Positions 45,274-52,879 of a stretch of DNA of 57,885 bases are shown here, one piece after another (positions within the stretch are counted from its first letter, which is position 1; each line of letters opens with the position of its first letter). The notes under the pieces were generated by a model. The model searched no databases. It was not told the origin of the DNA and saw nothing but the letters and a program-made list of their open reading frames with translations. The stretch spans positions 1-57,885 of the forward strand of contig JABIQN010000047.1 of the NCBI GenBank assembly GCA_018699395.1, read 5' to 3'. The position numbers were made by a program, and so were the translations under genes. The stretch comes from Gammaproteobacteria bacterium (GTDB lineage Bacteria; Pseudomonadota; Gammaproteobacteria; Steroidobacterales; Woeseiaceae).

Positions 45274-47076
45274 TCATCGGGGAGCCGGTCTTTTGAGTTT
45301 GTATGTTCTGATTCTATCAGCAAGAGTTGTCGGACGTACGCCGAGGAGTTCTGCTGCCCCACCGGCTCCAGAAACCTTCCAGTTCGCTTGTTCGAGCGCC
45401 TTTTCGAGATTTCTCTTCTGAAGTTCCTTCATGTCTTTTTCACTCATCACTTCGTCGTTGGCCGTAGCCACATCAGCAACCGTATCGATATCGATCTTGA
45501 GTCCTGGCATGGATAGGTCAAGCCGAAGAACCTTGCCAGTCGAAAGAATAACCGCACGTTCGATGACATTCTTCAATTCACGAACATTGCCCGGCCAATT
45601 ATAGGAGCGAAGGTTAACAGTTTGCGTCCGCGTCAGCGTGAGGCCTTCTCGACCAAAGTCCATGCAGGTCTGCTCGAGAAAGTGCTGCGCGAGTTGCACA
45701 ATATCCTCGCCACGCTCTCGTAGCGCGGGTACGTCTATTGGAAATACGCTAAGCCTGTAAAAAAGATCTTCACGAAATTCACCGTTAATGATCAACTTTT
45801 CTAGATCTCTGTTCGTCGCCGCAATGACACGTACATCGACGCTACGGGTTACGTCATCGCCAACTCGCTCAAACTCACTCTCCTGAAGAACACGTAATAA
45901 TTTACCCTGCAGTTCCATCGGAATTTCGCCAACCTCATCAAGAAAAAGGCTACCGCCGTCAGCAAGTTGGAAGCGGCCAATGCGATCACGGTGAGCTCCG
46001 GTAAAAGCACCTTTCACATGACCAAAGAATTCACTCTCGAATAATTCCTTTGGAATAGACGCACAGTTAACTTTAACAAGGGGCCCCTCAGCCCGAGGAC
46101 TTTGAACGTGAATAGCGTGTGCTACCAGCTCCTTACCAACACCGGATTCGCCCTGAATTAGCGCGTTAGCGGGCGTTTCAGCAACCGCCTCCACTTTCTT
46201 CATCATCCGGCGCAATGCCGGACTCGTACCGACAATTCGGCCGAAGTTCATCGAGACATTCACTTCTTCTCGAAGATAATCGCGCTCCTGCTCCAATTCT
46301 TCGCGTAGTCGTGCGTTTTCCCCAAGCGTGCGGCGCAGCGCTCTTTCAGCTTTTCGTCGTTCCGTCACGTCTTTCGAGGCGACGAGCATACGATCAACAT
46401 TGCCATCTTTATCACGATGAGATATTGCGGACATCACCAAATCGAGAACAGTGCCATCTTTGGCAATCATTTGACGCTCGAGATTGTTGAAGTCGCCATC
46501 ACTGATCAGATCACTTAAACGACCATCGGCATAATACTTACTGTCGCGGTCGGAAAAAAAATCAGTGATCGGGCGCCCGACAACTTGCTCCCGTCGAAAA
46601 CCCAGCTTCTGTAGCCAGTGATCGGTCACCGTTACGATGAGCCCGTCTCCGTCGACTGTGTGTAGCATTGCCGGTGTCGCGCGATAAAGCGTTCGGTACT
46701 TAAAGTTTGCTCGAGCCTGATCGGAGATCTCAGCATACATCGCGACGGTGCGCAGAAACTCCCCCTTTTGATCGAACTCCACAATGGCGTTGGACGTACA
46801 GTCGACAACATCACCGGACTTGGTGACAAAGCTGATGGGCTTGTTTTCCAACTTGCCAGTGCGTCGCAAAGTGGGTTTTAGTTCATCTCGCACTCGTGCT
46901 GCGCTTTCGGGTGTCGTGAAATCTTCCGGGCATCGACCGACCATCTCTTCGCGTGTATAGCCCAGTCGGTCCAGCATCGTGTCATTGATGTCCAGATAAA
47001 CGCCATCTTCCGCAATCGAGGTTGCCATCGCCGGCGACTTTCGAAATAACCATTGGTAGTCATCTTGAGTAATCAT
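45274..47076 (-). CDS. Sigma-54-dependent activator with two PAS domains
   Basis: 600-aa bacterial enhancer-binding protein. Two PAS domains (~1-120 and ~125-245) precede a short coiled coil (ERRKAERALRRTLGENARLREELEQE) and the AAA+ core: Walker A GESGVGKEL, the sigma-54 loop GAFTGA and Walker B GGSLFLDEVGE. A Fis-type HTH at the C-terminus ends WKVSGAGGAAELLGVRPTTLADRIRTYKL. No receiver domain is present, so PAS ligands or redox state should control it. Three dyads and a sigma-54 promoter lie just upstream, pointing the other way, which is the likely target. The aminotransferase gene follows. Confidence 0.95.
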   Translation of the reverse strand: MITQDDYQWLFRKSPAMATSIAEDGVYLDINDTMLDRLGYTREEMVGRCPEDFTTPESAARVRDELKPTLRRTGKLENKPISFVTKSGDVVDCTSNAIVEFDQKGEFLRTVAMYAEISDQARANFKYRTLYRATPAMLHTVDGDGLIVTVTDHWLQKLGFRREQVVGRPITDFFSDRDSKYYADGRLSDLISDGDFNNLERQMIAKDGTVLDLVMSAISHRDKDGNVDRMLVASKDVTERRKAERALRRTLGENARLREELEQERDYLREEVNVSMNFGRIVGTSPALRRMMKKVEAVAETPANALIQGESGVGKELVAHAIHVQSPRAEGPLVKVNCASIPKELFESEFFGHVKGAFTGAHRDRIGRFQLADGGSLFLDEVGEIPMELQGKLLRVLQESEFERVGDDVTRSVDVRVIAATNRDLEKLIINGEFREDLFYRLSVFPIDVPALRERGEDIVQLAQHFLEQTCMDFGREGLTLTRTQTVNLRSYNWPGNVRELKNVIERAVILSTGKVLRLDLSMPGLKIDIDTVADVATANDEVMSEKDMKELQKRNLEKALEQANWKVSGAGGAAELLGVRPTTLADRIRTYKLKRPAPR

Positions 47077-47088
47077 CGCCGTAGTATA

Positions 47089-47140
47089 TACGGTTTTTCG
47101 TTAAAATAATTACGGTTTTTCGTTATTTACGATATTTCGT
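47089..47140. promoter_or_regulatory. Three upstream activator sites (TACGNTNTTTCGT repeats)
   Basis: The 15-mer TACGGTTTTTCGTTA occurs twice exactly, at 47089 and 47111, 22 bp apart (about two helical turns). A third variant, TTACGA-TATT-TCGTAA, a perfect dyad, follows with its core at 47129-47140. All share ACG-N6-CGT symmetry, fitting dimers of a Fis-type HTH. They lie 13 bp or more upstream of the activator gene and about 50-100 bp upstream of the sigma-54 -24 element. Confidence 0.8.
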
Positions 47141-47188
47141 AATAACTAAATTATAGATAAGTTATTGTTTTTAAAGTATTTACAATGT

Positions 47189-47206
47189 TGGCACGACTCA
47201 TGCAAT
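47189..47206 (+). promoter_or_regulatory. Sigma-54 (-24/-12) promoter
   Basis: TTGGCACGACTCATGCAAT has the invariant GG (47190-47191) and GC (47202-47203) with exactly 10 bp between them and fits the TGGCAC-N5-TTGC(A/T) consensus well. Transcription should start near 47215. It reads toward the 45-aa ORF and away from the divergent activator gene. Confidence 0.88.
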
Positions 47207-47277
47207 AAGAATACTGAAGACCAACTGAATGCAGCGGCGAGCAACCTCGACGCAACGATTAACTTTAGGACACGATA

Positions 47278-47415
47278 ATGAACAGCAAATACTTTGGAGA
47301 CGTACTCGCCCTTTTGGGTGCACTAGTTATTCTCATCGGCGTATCAGCCGCTGCCGACATCGCGTCGGCTGGCGACCTTGGCACGATTGAGATTTATAGC
47401 GCTCTCCAAAGGTAA
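47278..47415 (+). CDS. 45-aa membrane peptide under sigma-54 control
   Basis: A short ORF absent from the ORF track: MNSKYFGDVLALLGALVILI followed by GVSAAADIASAGDLGTIEIY and SALQR. It has one strongly hydrophobic helix (about residues 9-26) and a TTTAGGACACGATA start region with AGGA 8 bp before the ATG. I do not recognise the family. It is the only ORF between the sigma-54 promoter and the terminator at 47561, and a structured untranslated part of about 145 nt follows. The ribosome-binding site itself contains a GGA. Confidence 0.65.
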   Translation: MNSKYFGDVLALLGALVILIGVSAAADIASAGDLGTIEIYSALQR

Positions 47416-47594
47416 GAGTTTCAAGAACCCCCGCCGGGGCTCGACTGGCCAGACCTCTTCCCCTGACTTCTTGGCTGTCGACCCCGGATCTCACCGAATG
47501 GAATTCGGTGAATAAACGGACCAGGACGGTCCGGCGGCACTCCCCCTGCCGTTAACGCTTAAGGCGCCGAGGATCACTCTTCGGCGCCTTTCTT
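47416..47594 (+). ncRNA. Structured RNA with GGA-loop hairpins (candidate CsrA/RsmA-binding RNA)
   Basis: Downstream of the 45-aa ORF the transcript folds into a row of hairpins. There is a long imperfect stem (47436-47485, GGGGCTCGAC pairing with GTCGACCCC and an inner GCCA/TGGC). It is followed by CACCGAAT-GGA-ATTCGGTG (47492-47510), GGACC-AGGAC-GGTCC (47518-47532), CGGCA-CTCCCCC-TGCCG (47535-47551) and the terminator, whose loop starts with GGA. CAGGACG matches the CsrB-type CAGGA(U/C/A)G repeat. Seven GGA triplets occur in the predicted RNA of about 380 nt. The CsrA link is inferred; the hairpins are seen. Confidence 0.6.
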
Positions 47595-47596
47595 TA
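47561..47596. terminator. Strong terminator between convergent units
   Basis: AAGGCGCCGA-GGATCACTCT-TCGGCGCCTT is a perfect 10-bp stem followed by TCTTTATT on the plus strand. It ends the sigma-54 transcript. The minus strand also has a short U-run (AACGG... side weaker), and the convergent 36-aa ORF stops right at its edge. Confidence 0.9.
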
Positions 47597-47704
47597 TTCC
47601 TGATTACTGTCGATGCTTCTCAGTACGATCAGCGCGATCTTCCGCTCAGCGGCGACTGACGTTATCGAGAGAGCTACGCAGGCCGTAAATAAATTTCGCA
47701 TCAT
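47594..47704 (-). CDS. 36-aa exported peptide (small ORF)
   Basis: A short ORF outside the track: MMRNLFTACVALSITSVAAE with a signal-peptide-like start, then a short basic-hydrophobic tail RKIALIVLRSIDSNQE. Its ATG overlaps the stop of the upstream 51-aa ORF (TGATG), which supports translation by coupling. I do not recognise it. It could be a truncated gene, since a signal peptide with so short a mature part is unusual. Confidence 0.4.
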   Translation of the reverse strand: MMRNLFTACVALSITSVAAERKIALIVLRSIDSNQE

Positions 47705-47859
47705 CAATCGTCCTCATCGTCTTCCCATTTCTTCAGCTTGCTCTTATCAACTCGTTTCCATTGGCGATCGCTCTGTCGCACATAAGAGATCACTTTCGCG
47801 ATTGTGTACGCGACAACAACAGCGATAAAAATCAGAAGATATTTCAGGCCATCAGGCAT
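47704..47859 (-). CDS. 51-aa single-pass membrane protein (small ORF)
   Basis: A short ORF outside the track: MPDGLKYLLIFIAVVVAYTI, then AKVISYVRQSDRQWKRVDKS and an acidic end KKWEDDEDD. One membrane helix lies at residues 7-25, with a highly charged cytoplasmic tail. It has a GAGAG site upstream of the ATG. Unknown family. It is convergent with the sigma-54 unit and divergent from the ABC ATPase gene. Confidence 0.6.
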   Translation of the reverse strand: MPDGLKYLLIFIAVVVAYTIAKVISYVRQSDRQWKRVDKSKLKKWEDDEDD

Positions 47860-48032
47860 TATGGAACTCTCAAAATGACACAAATTAGCAGTTTAAATCA
47901 TTGTAATGAACAATCTGATCGAACAACAATCTACGTTAGACCGCGCGACCGTTTATGAGTCACAAACCAGATGGATATTCAGCAGCACGAGTGACAAACT
48001 CTAAGTATAGAGCCCTGAGAATTTTAACTTCC

Positions 48033-48827
48033 ATGCCAAACCAAAAACTCATAGAAATTCACGATGCCACCCTGTGGCGTGGATCGACTTGCGTTTTCGA
48101 AAATCTGACACTCAGTATTGAAGAGCATGAGCGCGTAGCCATACTCGGCCCGAACGGATCTGGTAAAACAACATTGTTAAAAACGATCAATCGAGAGATT
48201 TATCCAGCAATAAAGGCCGGTTCATACATACGCATTCTCGGCCGAGAAAAATGGAACGTATGGGAGTTACGCAAAAAAATTGGCGTTGTATCAAACGATC
48301 TCCACCAACGCTATACCGCGACTACGACCGCAATTGAGGTTGTCGTCTCAGGGTTTCACTCAAGCATTGGCATCCACGGCACACTCGCTGATCGCGTGAC
48401 CAGAGATCAGATCGACGCTGCCCGAAGAACGCTATCTGAACTCGGAATCGACGAATTACGTCGCACACCATTAAATCGTATGTCCTCAGGTCAACAACGA
48501 CGATGCCTCCTAGCCCGTGCGTTGGTTCATGACCCAGTCACACTAATCCTCGACGAACCAACGACAGGTCTCGACTTTGCGGCCAGTTTCGACTACCTCG
48601 AGCGCATTCGGAAACTCGCGCAAGCAGGTCGCAACATCATTATCGTGACCCACCATTTGAATGAAATACCGCCAGAGGTCGATCGGGTGATTCTACTGCA
48701 AAATGGGATCATTGCCGCTGACGGCCCGAAAGCTACTATCCTGACGGGAGAAACATTAAGTGCCGTTTACGAAACACCGATTTGCGTCACTGAGATTGAT
48801 GACTATTATTTAGCGTACCCCGGCTAG
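48033..48827 (+). CDS. ABC transporter ATP-binding protein
   Basis: 264-aa single ABC ATPase. Walker A is LGPNGSGKTTLLK, the signature is RMSSGQQRRCLLARALV, Walker B is TLILDEPTTGLD, and the H-loop is IIVTHHLNEIP. It resembles metal or iron-chelate type ATPases and ModF-like single proteins. No permease or binding protein is nearby, so the partner is unknown. I chose the ATG at 48033 (MPNQKLIEIHDATLW); an ATG at 47955 would add 26 residues. Confidence 0.85.
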   Translation: MPNQKLIEIHDATLWRGSTCVFENLTLSIEEHERVAILGPNGSGKTTLLKTINREIYPAIKAGSYIRILGREKWNVWELRKKIGVVSNDLHQRYTATTTAIEVVVSGFHSSIGIHGTLADRVTRDQIDAARRTLSELGIDELRRTPLNRMSSGQQRRCLLARALVHDPVTLILDEPTTGLDFAASFDYLERIRKLAQAGRNIIIVTHHLNEIPPEVDRVILLQNGIIAADGPKATILTGETLSAVYETPICVTEIDDYYLAYPG

Positions 48828-48890
48828 TCATTGTTCAATAACGTGACCTAATACAATACTGCGATCAAATTCAGGTTTATTCTCGGACTT

Positions 48891-49997
48891 ATGTTGAAAA
48901 CAGTACGATCCATGCTAAGCATGCTGTCGCTCATAGCTTTTCCCCGCGTTCGCCATGGGTCAGTAGCTATATGGGTAACTTACGCCAAGCGTACAGCTCT
49001 GACTTTATCGGCGATTATTGCAGTCATCATTATTGCGCTCGCATTCCTATGGCAGGACCGGCCGAGCCTTGAGTCGATCGATTGGCCGTCGCCAGCTATC
49101 GCCCCTACTGTAAACACAGATGCAGTAACAGTAACGTGGCTCGGTGTAACTACGCTGTTATTTGACGACGGTGAAACACAGATCCTCATTGATGGATTTT
49201 TCTCACGGCCATCACTCCTCGATATCGCTCTTGATTTGCCAGTTGATAATGACGCCGCAAGGATTAACTACGCCATGAATAAATTTCGTATGCGTCGACT
49301 CGCAGCGATTATTCCTGTGCATAGCCATTTTGATAACGCCATGGACATTGGCGCTATCGCGAACCGTTCGAGCGCATCCGTTCTGGGTTCTGCATCCACA
49401 GCAAATGTAGCCCGTGGTGCGGGCGTTCCAGAGGAGCAAATCATCGTTCTTGAGGATTCTGGCAGATTCACATTTGGAAACTTTCAAGTCACTCTCTATC
49501 CTGTAACGCATGCGCCGATAGGTTGGGGAGGTTCGATTCCGATCGATGGCGCTATCGAAGCTCCGTTGACGATGCCGCAGCCTGCTTCAACATGGCGCAT
49601 GGGTGGCAATTTCTCGATTGTTATTGAGCACCCGCAAGGTACCGCGCTAGTGCATGGCAGCCCTGGCTACCGCAAATACGCTTTAGGTGATGTTGCTGTG
49701 GACGTTGTTTTCCTGGGTGTCGGCAGCCTCTCCACGCCCGGAAGGGATTACGCGGAGCTTTACTGGCAACACACTGTTACAGCCACGGGCGGACACAGCG
49801 TCTATCCGATCTATTTTGACGATTCCACGAAGCCGTTCGGCGAAGTATCGCTAGCGCCAAAATTCATTTCGAATTTCGCAGAAACAGCACAATGGCTTGA
49901 GGAGTTTCGGCACCGTTGGGACCGTGATTCATCGCTGTTCATGCCGGTCTTCGGCGAGCCGATCACGATATTCTCTCAACCAGCGGCCGAGTCCTGA
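48891..49997 (+). CDS. Metallo-beta-lactamase fold hydrolase, membrane anchored
   Basis: 368-aa protein with an N-terminal membrane anchor (about residues 36-54) and an MBL fold. WLGVTTLLFDDGETQILIDGFFSR and the zinc motif VHSHFDNAMD (HxHxD) are visible, with a later histidine in YPVTHAP. It fits the UlaG/YycJ-like L-ascorbate-lactonase branch, but no substrate can be named. It starts at an ATG and overlaps the convergent GIY-YIG gene by 22 bp. Confidence 0.83.
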   Translation: MLKTVRSMLSMLSLIAFPRVRHGSVAIWVTYAKRTALTLSAIIAVIIIALAFLWQDRPSLESIDWPSPAIAPTVNTDAVTVTWLGVTTLLFDDGETQILIDGFFSRPSLLDIALDLPVDNDAARINYAMNKFRMRRLAAIIPVHSHFDNAMDIGAIANRSSASVLGSASTANVARGAGVPEEQIIVLEDSGRFTFGNFQVTLYPVTHAPIGWGGSIPIDGAIEAPLTMPQPASTWRMGGNFSIVIEHPQGTALVHGSPGYRKYALGDVAVDVVFLGVGSLSTPGRDYAELYWQHTVTATGGHSVYPIYFDDSTKPFGEVSLAPKFISNFAETAQWLEEFRHRWDRDSSLFMPVFGEPITIFSQPAAES

Positions 49998-50278
49998 CCT
50001 GCCCGTAGGGTCTGCAAGCTGAGACTGCCATCAATTAGCGCCTCTTTTTCGCTGCGATTAAGTCGTTTGATCCGATACTCGAGACTGGACGCCTCGGGCC
50101 TGTCGCCCACGACCTCGCTGAAAACCAATTGCAATGGCCCTCGCCCTCGAAGGTACTTCGCGCCTCGAGGGCTATTCTCGTGCTCCTTAAGTCGCCGCTC
50201 AACATCCGCGGAGATCCCGGTGTAATAAGAGCCATCGCCACAGTGTACGATATAGACGCTGTATTCAGTGTATGCCAT
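49976..50278 (-). CDS. GIY-YIG nuclease-like protein (UPF0213/YhbQ type)
   Basis: 100-aa small GIY-YIG domain: YSVYIVHCGDGSYYTGISADVERRLKEHENSPRGAKYLRGRGPLQLVFSE. The GIY side reads VYIV...YTGI, and the Arg and Glu of the fold (RRL, SLEYRIK) are in place. Relatives are single-domain proteins with weak nuclease activity linked to DNA repair. It lies 5 bp after the DUF1272 gene on the same strand. Confidence 0.9.
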   Translation of the reverse strand: MAYTEYSVYIVHCGDGSYYTGISADVERRLKEHENSPRGAKYLRGRGPLQLVFSEVVGDRPEASSLEYRIKRLNRSEKEALIDGSLSLQTLRAGQDSAAG

Positions 50279-50283
50279 GAATA

Positions 50284-50502
50284 TCAGCTACGAACGACCC
50301 GCTTGCTCGATGGTGGAAATTTTTCTAGGATTTCCGACGGTCGAATCGCCCACGGCTCGAAATTGCCACCGCAGTTCAGACATACGCCCAAAAGAATGCC
50401 GCTGATACAATCGCTGCAAAAGGTGCACTCAAAAGTATAGATCAGCGAATTCGGCGGAAGGCCTTTGTCACATTGTTCATAGTTCGGCCTAAATTCCAAC
50501 AT
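50284..50502 (-). CDS. DUF1272 zinc-ribbon protein
   Basis: 72-aa protein with the family pattern MLEFRPNYEQCDKGLPPNS...FECTFCSDCI...GVCLNCGGNFEPWAIRP. Six to seven cysteines make a zinc-ribbon-like fold. Function is unknown. One expected Cys (NCEQC in relatives as I recall) is a Tyr here. It begins at an ATG, 5 bp after the next gene upstream. Confidence 0.88.
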   Translation of the reverse strand: MLEFRPNYEQCDKGLPPNSLIYTFECTFCSDCISGILLGVCLNCGGNFEPWAIRPSEILEKFPPSSKRVVRS

Positions 50503-50507
50503 TTCGT

Positions 50508-50897
50508 TCAGGCGTTGCCGCCAACGAGCATATCGCCAAATACACGAAACGAACCCGCCTCCATACTTTTAAGATTTTCTGGTGTGTCGAGCCAGGTTAA
50601 TACGATGTCGCTTATTCCATCCAACTCTTCAGCGGGATTGAATAATCGTAAAGTCAGAACGTTTCCGGTCATTGCGGCCTCACGGATCAAATTATGTCCA
50701 CCAAACTGCTCTTCATTGATCTCAATATAGATGGATTCTTCGGACTCTTCAGACTCTTCAGACTCTTCGTCAGTGGTGCGCATTAATAATAGATAGTCGG
50801 AAATATCACCTTCATCAGTGGTCTTCGCGAAGAACAACATGGTCGCGTTGTCGCGTACATCGAATGCAACGGTATCGTACTGTCTGCTAGCTACCAT
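50508..50897 (-). CDS. Hypothetical protein with SEE tandem repeat
   Basis: 129-aa soluble protein with no family I recognise. Residues ~45-56 are a short tandem repeat, EESEESEESEES, made by 9-bp repeats of GACTCTTCA on the plus strand. The rest is acidic and looks like a small beta domain (YIEINEEQFGGHNLI, LTLRLFNPAEEL). Its start overlaps the acyltransferase gene by 11 bp, so it is co-translated with it. Confidence 0.6.
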   Translation of the reverse strand: MVASRQYDTVAFDVRDNATMLFFAKTTDEGDISDYLLLMRTTDEESEESEESEESIYIEINEEQFGGHNLIREAAMTGNVLTLRLFNPAEELDGISDIVLTWLDTPENLKSMEAGSFRVFGDMLVGGNA

Positions 50898-51810
50898 TCG
50901 CGTTCCTTGTTTTTTCTTTTACAATCCTGACTATAACTGCATCTTTCTCTTTCCATATATCGCCCAACCAGGAGTGCAGCTCTTTTCGAAATACCCGGTC
51001 GCTCTCGTAATTACCATCTACGAGCCAGCGCTCAAGCTGTCTCTCACGAACTTCGACTATGGCGTGAACGTCTTGGCCACAACACAGATCCCAGAATCTA
51101 GTAGTATTCTCGGGATATACAAGCGTGACATCGACGATGCTATTGAACAACTCACCCATTGACGATAAAGCGACCGCGAAGCCGCCAGCCCTCGGTTGTA
51201 AGAGCTTATTGTAGGGGGACTTTCGGTCTGCCCGCTTCTGCTCCGAAAAGCGCGTTCCTTCGATGAAATTTAGAACCGAGGTCGGTGTATCGCGAAATTC
51301 TTCGCAAGCACGTCGCGTCATTTCCAGATCCTTACCCTTCATATGTGGGTTCTTAGCCAGATACGACAGTGAAAAGCGCTTCATGAATGGCATTCCCATA
51401 GCCCACCATACGACACCTAGGAATGGAAACCAGATCAGTTCCTGCTTGATAAAGAACTTTAGAAACGGCACGCGGCGATTAAATGCCGCCTGCAGAATAA
51501 AAATATCGACCCAGGTCTGGTGATTGGCAATAATGAGGTACCAACCATCGCGCCTGAGCCCATCAACACCGTGGCTTTCGATGCGAACTGATCCGGCATA
51601 TCGCATGAGCCACACATTCACGCTAACCCAGTTCTCACCAATGGCCATCAAAGTACGCGTGATAGCGCGTCGTAAAATCGGTATTGGCAATAATAGCTTG
51701 ACCACAGCGAACACGACGATCGGTATGAACCAAAAAATAGTATTGGCCGTGAGTCCGGCAAAAAATATGACCCCACGGGTATTTCGAAAGAATCTTGTCA
51801 CGGTAACCAA
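50887..51810 (-). CDS. PlsC-type acyltransferase (YihG-like)
   Basis: 307-aa membrane acyltransferase. Two N-terminal membrane segments precede the catalytic NHQTWVDIFIL (HX4D), the acceptor motif FIEGTRFSEQKR and the PYNKLLQPRAGGF stretch typical of the YihG branch, which acts on lysophospholipids. The start is probably the TTG at 51810; a GTG at 51801 is possible. It precedes the hypothetical, DUF1272 and GIY-YIG genes in one likely operon. Confidence 0.88.
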   Translation of the reverse strand: MVTVTRFFRNTRGVIFFAGLTANTIFWFIPIVVFAVVKLLLPIPILRRAITRTLMAIGENWVSVNVWLMRYAGSVRIESHGVDGLRRDGWYLIIANHQTWVDIFILQAAFNRRVPFLKFFIKQELIWFPFLGVVWWAMGMPFMKRFSLSYLAKNPHMKGKDLEMTRRACEEFRDTPTSVLNFIEGTRFSEQKRADRKSPYNKLLQPRAGGFAVALSSMGELFNSIVDVTLVYPENTTRFWDLCCGQDVHAIVEVRERQLERWLVDGNYESDRVFRKELHSWLGDIWKEKDAVIVRIVKEKTRNANGS

Positions 51811-51888
51811 TAGCCTATCTAAGGAGCTGTATTTTAGCCTGAATCGCGCTACGGTAAACCCATAAGTGAAATCAAGGACATAACAATA

Positions 51889-52785
51889 ATGACGGTTGCA
51901 AAACGGATAGACGGCAAAGCCAAGGCAGCAGATCTCGCTGAGTCAATTACGCGAGAAACAGCGCTACTGCAGAAAGAGCATGGCATCAAGCCCGGACTTG
52001 CCGTCGTGATTATAGGCGAAGATCCTGCAAGTCAGGTCTACGTGCGAAACAAGAAGCGTGCAGCTGAGTCTTGTGGTTTCCATTCCATACAGCACACACT
52101 TGCTGACGATGCCTCACAAAACGAGGTCCTGCAGCTGATCAGCGAGCTCAATGACGACGATGCCATTCATGGCATTCTTGTGCAATTACCGTTGCCGCGA
52201 CACCTTGATGAGCTGGCCATTACGCAGGCCATTGAACCAACAAAAGACGTTGATGGATTTCACTTCATAAATATCGGCAAGCTGACTGCCGGTCAAACGT
52301 CAGACGCATTTACTCCCTGTACTCCAGCGGGTTGCATGCTGATGATCGAAGATGAACTGGGCGGCGACCTTTCCGGAAAGAATGCCGTTGTCATAGGTCG
52401 GTCGAATATTGTCGGCAAGCCAATGGCCTCGCTTCTATTACAAGCTAATGCGACAGTAACGGTTACCCACAGTCGGACAAAAGACCTGCCGGCAGTGGTT
52501 GCCGCCGCAGATATCATCGTCGCGGCTGTCGGCCGGCCAAATATGGTCAAGGCAGACTGGGTCAAGCCCGGCGCTATTATTATTGACGTGGGCATCAATC
52601 GAGTTGGAAAAGTCATCGATGGCGAAATCAAGATGGGGCTCACTGGCGACGTCGACTTTGACGACGTTTGCAGTGTCGCTGGCGCGGTGACACCAGTGCC
52701 AGGAGGCGTTGGCCCAATGACTATTACTATGCTGATGTCCAATACATTGCGTTCGGCACGACTATCAGCTGGACTCGAAGACTGA
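51889..52785 (+). CDS. folD: Methylenetetrahydrofolate dehydrogenase/cyclohydrolase
   Basis: 298-aa bifunctional folate enzyme that interconverts methylene-, methenyl- and formyl-THF. Visible are the substrate lysine in [29 protein letters not shown], the NADP site [18 protein letters not shown] and [10 protein letters not shown]. Length is normal. It starts at an ATG and is divergent from the acyltransferase gene. It is followed by a convergent amidohydrolase. Confidence 0.97.
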   Translation: MTVAKRIDGKAKAADLAESITRETALLQKEHGIKPGLAVVIIGEDPASQVYVRNKKRAAESCGFHSIQHTLADDASQNEVLQLISELNDDDAIHGILVQLPLPRHLDELAITQAIEPTKDVDGFHFINIGKLTAGQTSDAFTPCTPAGCMLMIEDELGGDLSGKNAVVIGRSNIVGKPMASLLLQANATVTVTHSRTKDLPAVVAAADIIVAAVGRPNMVKADWVKPGAIIIDVGINRVGKVIDGEIKMGLTGDVDFDDVCSVAGAVTPVPGGVGPMTITMLMSNTLRSARLSAGLED

Positions 52786-52879
52786 CTAGCTCGGGTTGTT
52801 CGGCCATGTGGCTTCTTCGTCACGAATTAGTTTGAGAGAAAATATGCATGTGTGAAACGACTTCATTGATTGCAACGTC

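Noticed and set aside
45257-45293. GACCGGC/GCCGGGTC hairpin at the end of the activator gene as a terminator
   Set aside because: The stem has a bulge and no T-run, and it overlaps the coding end.
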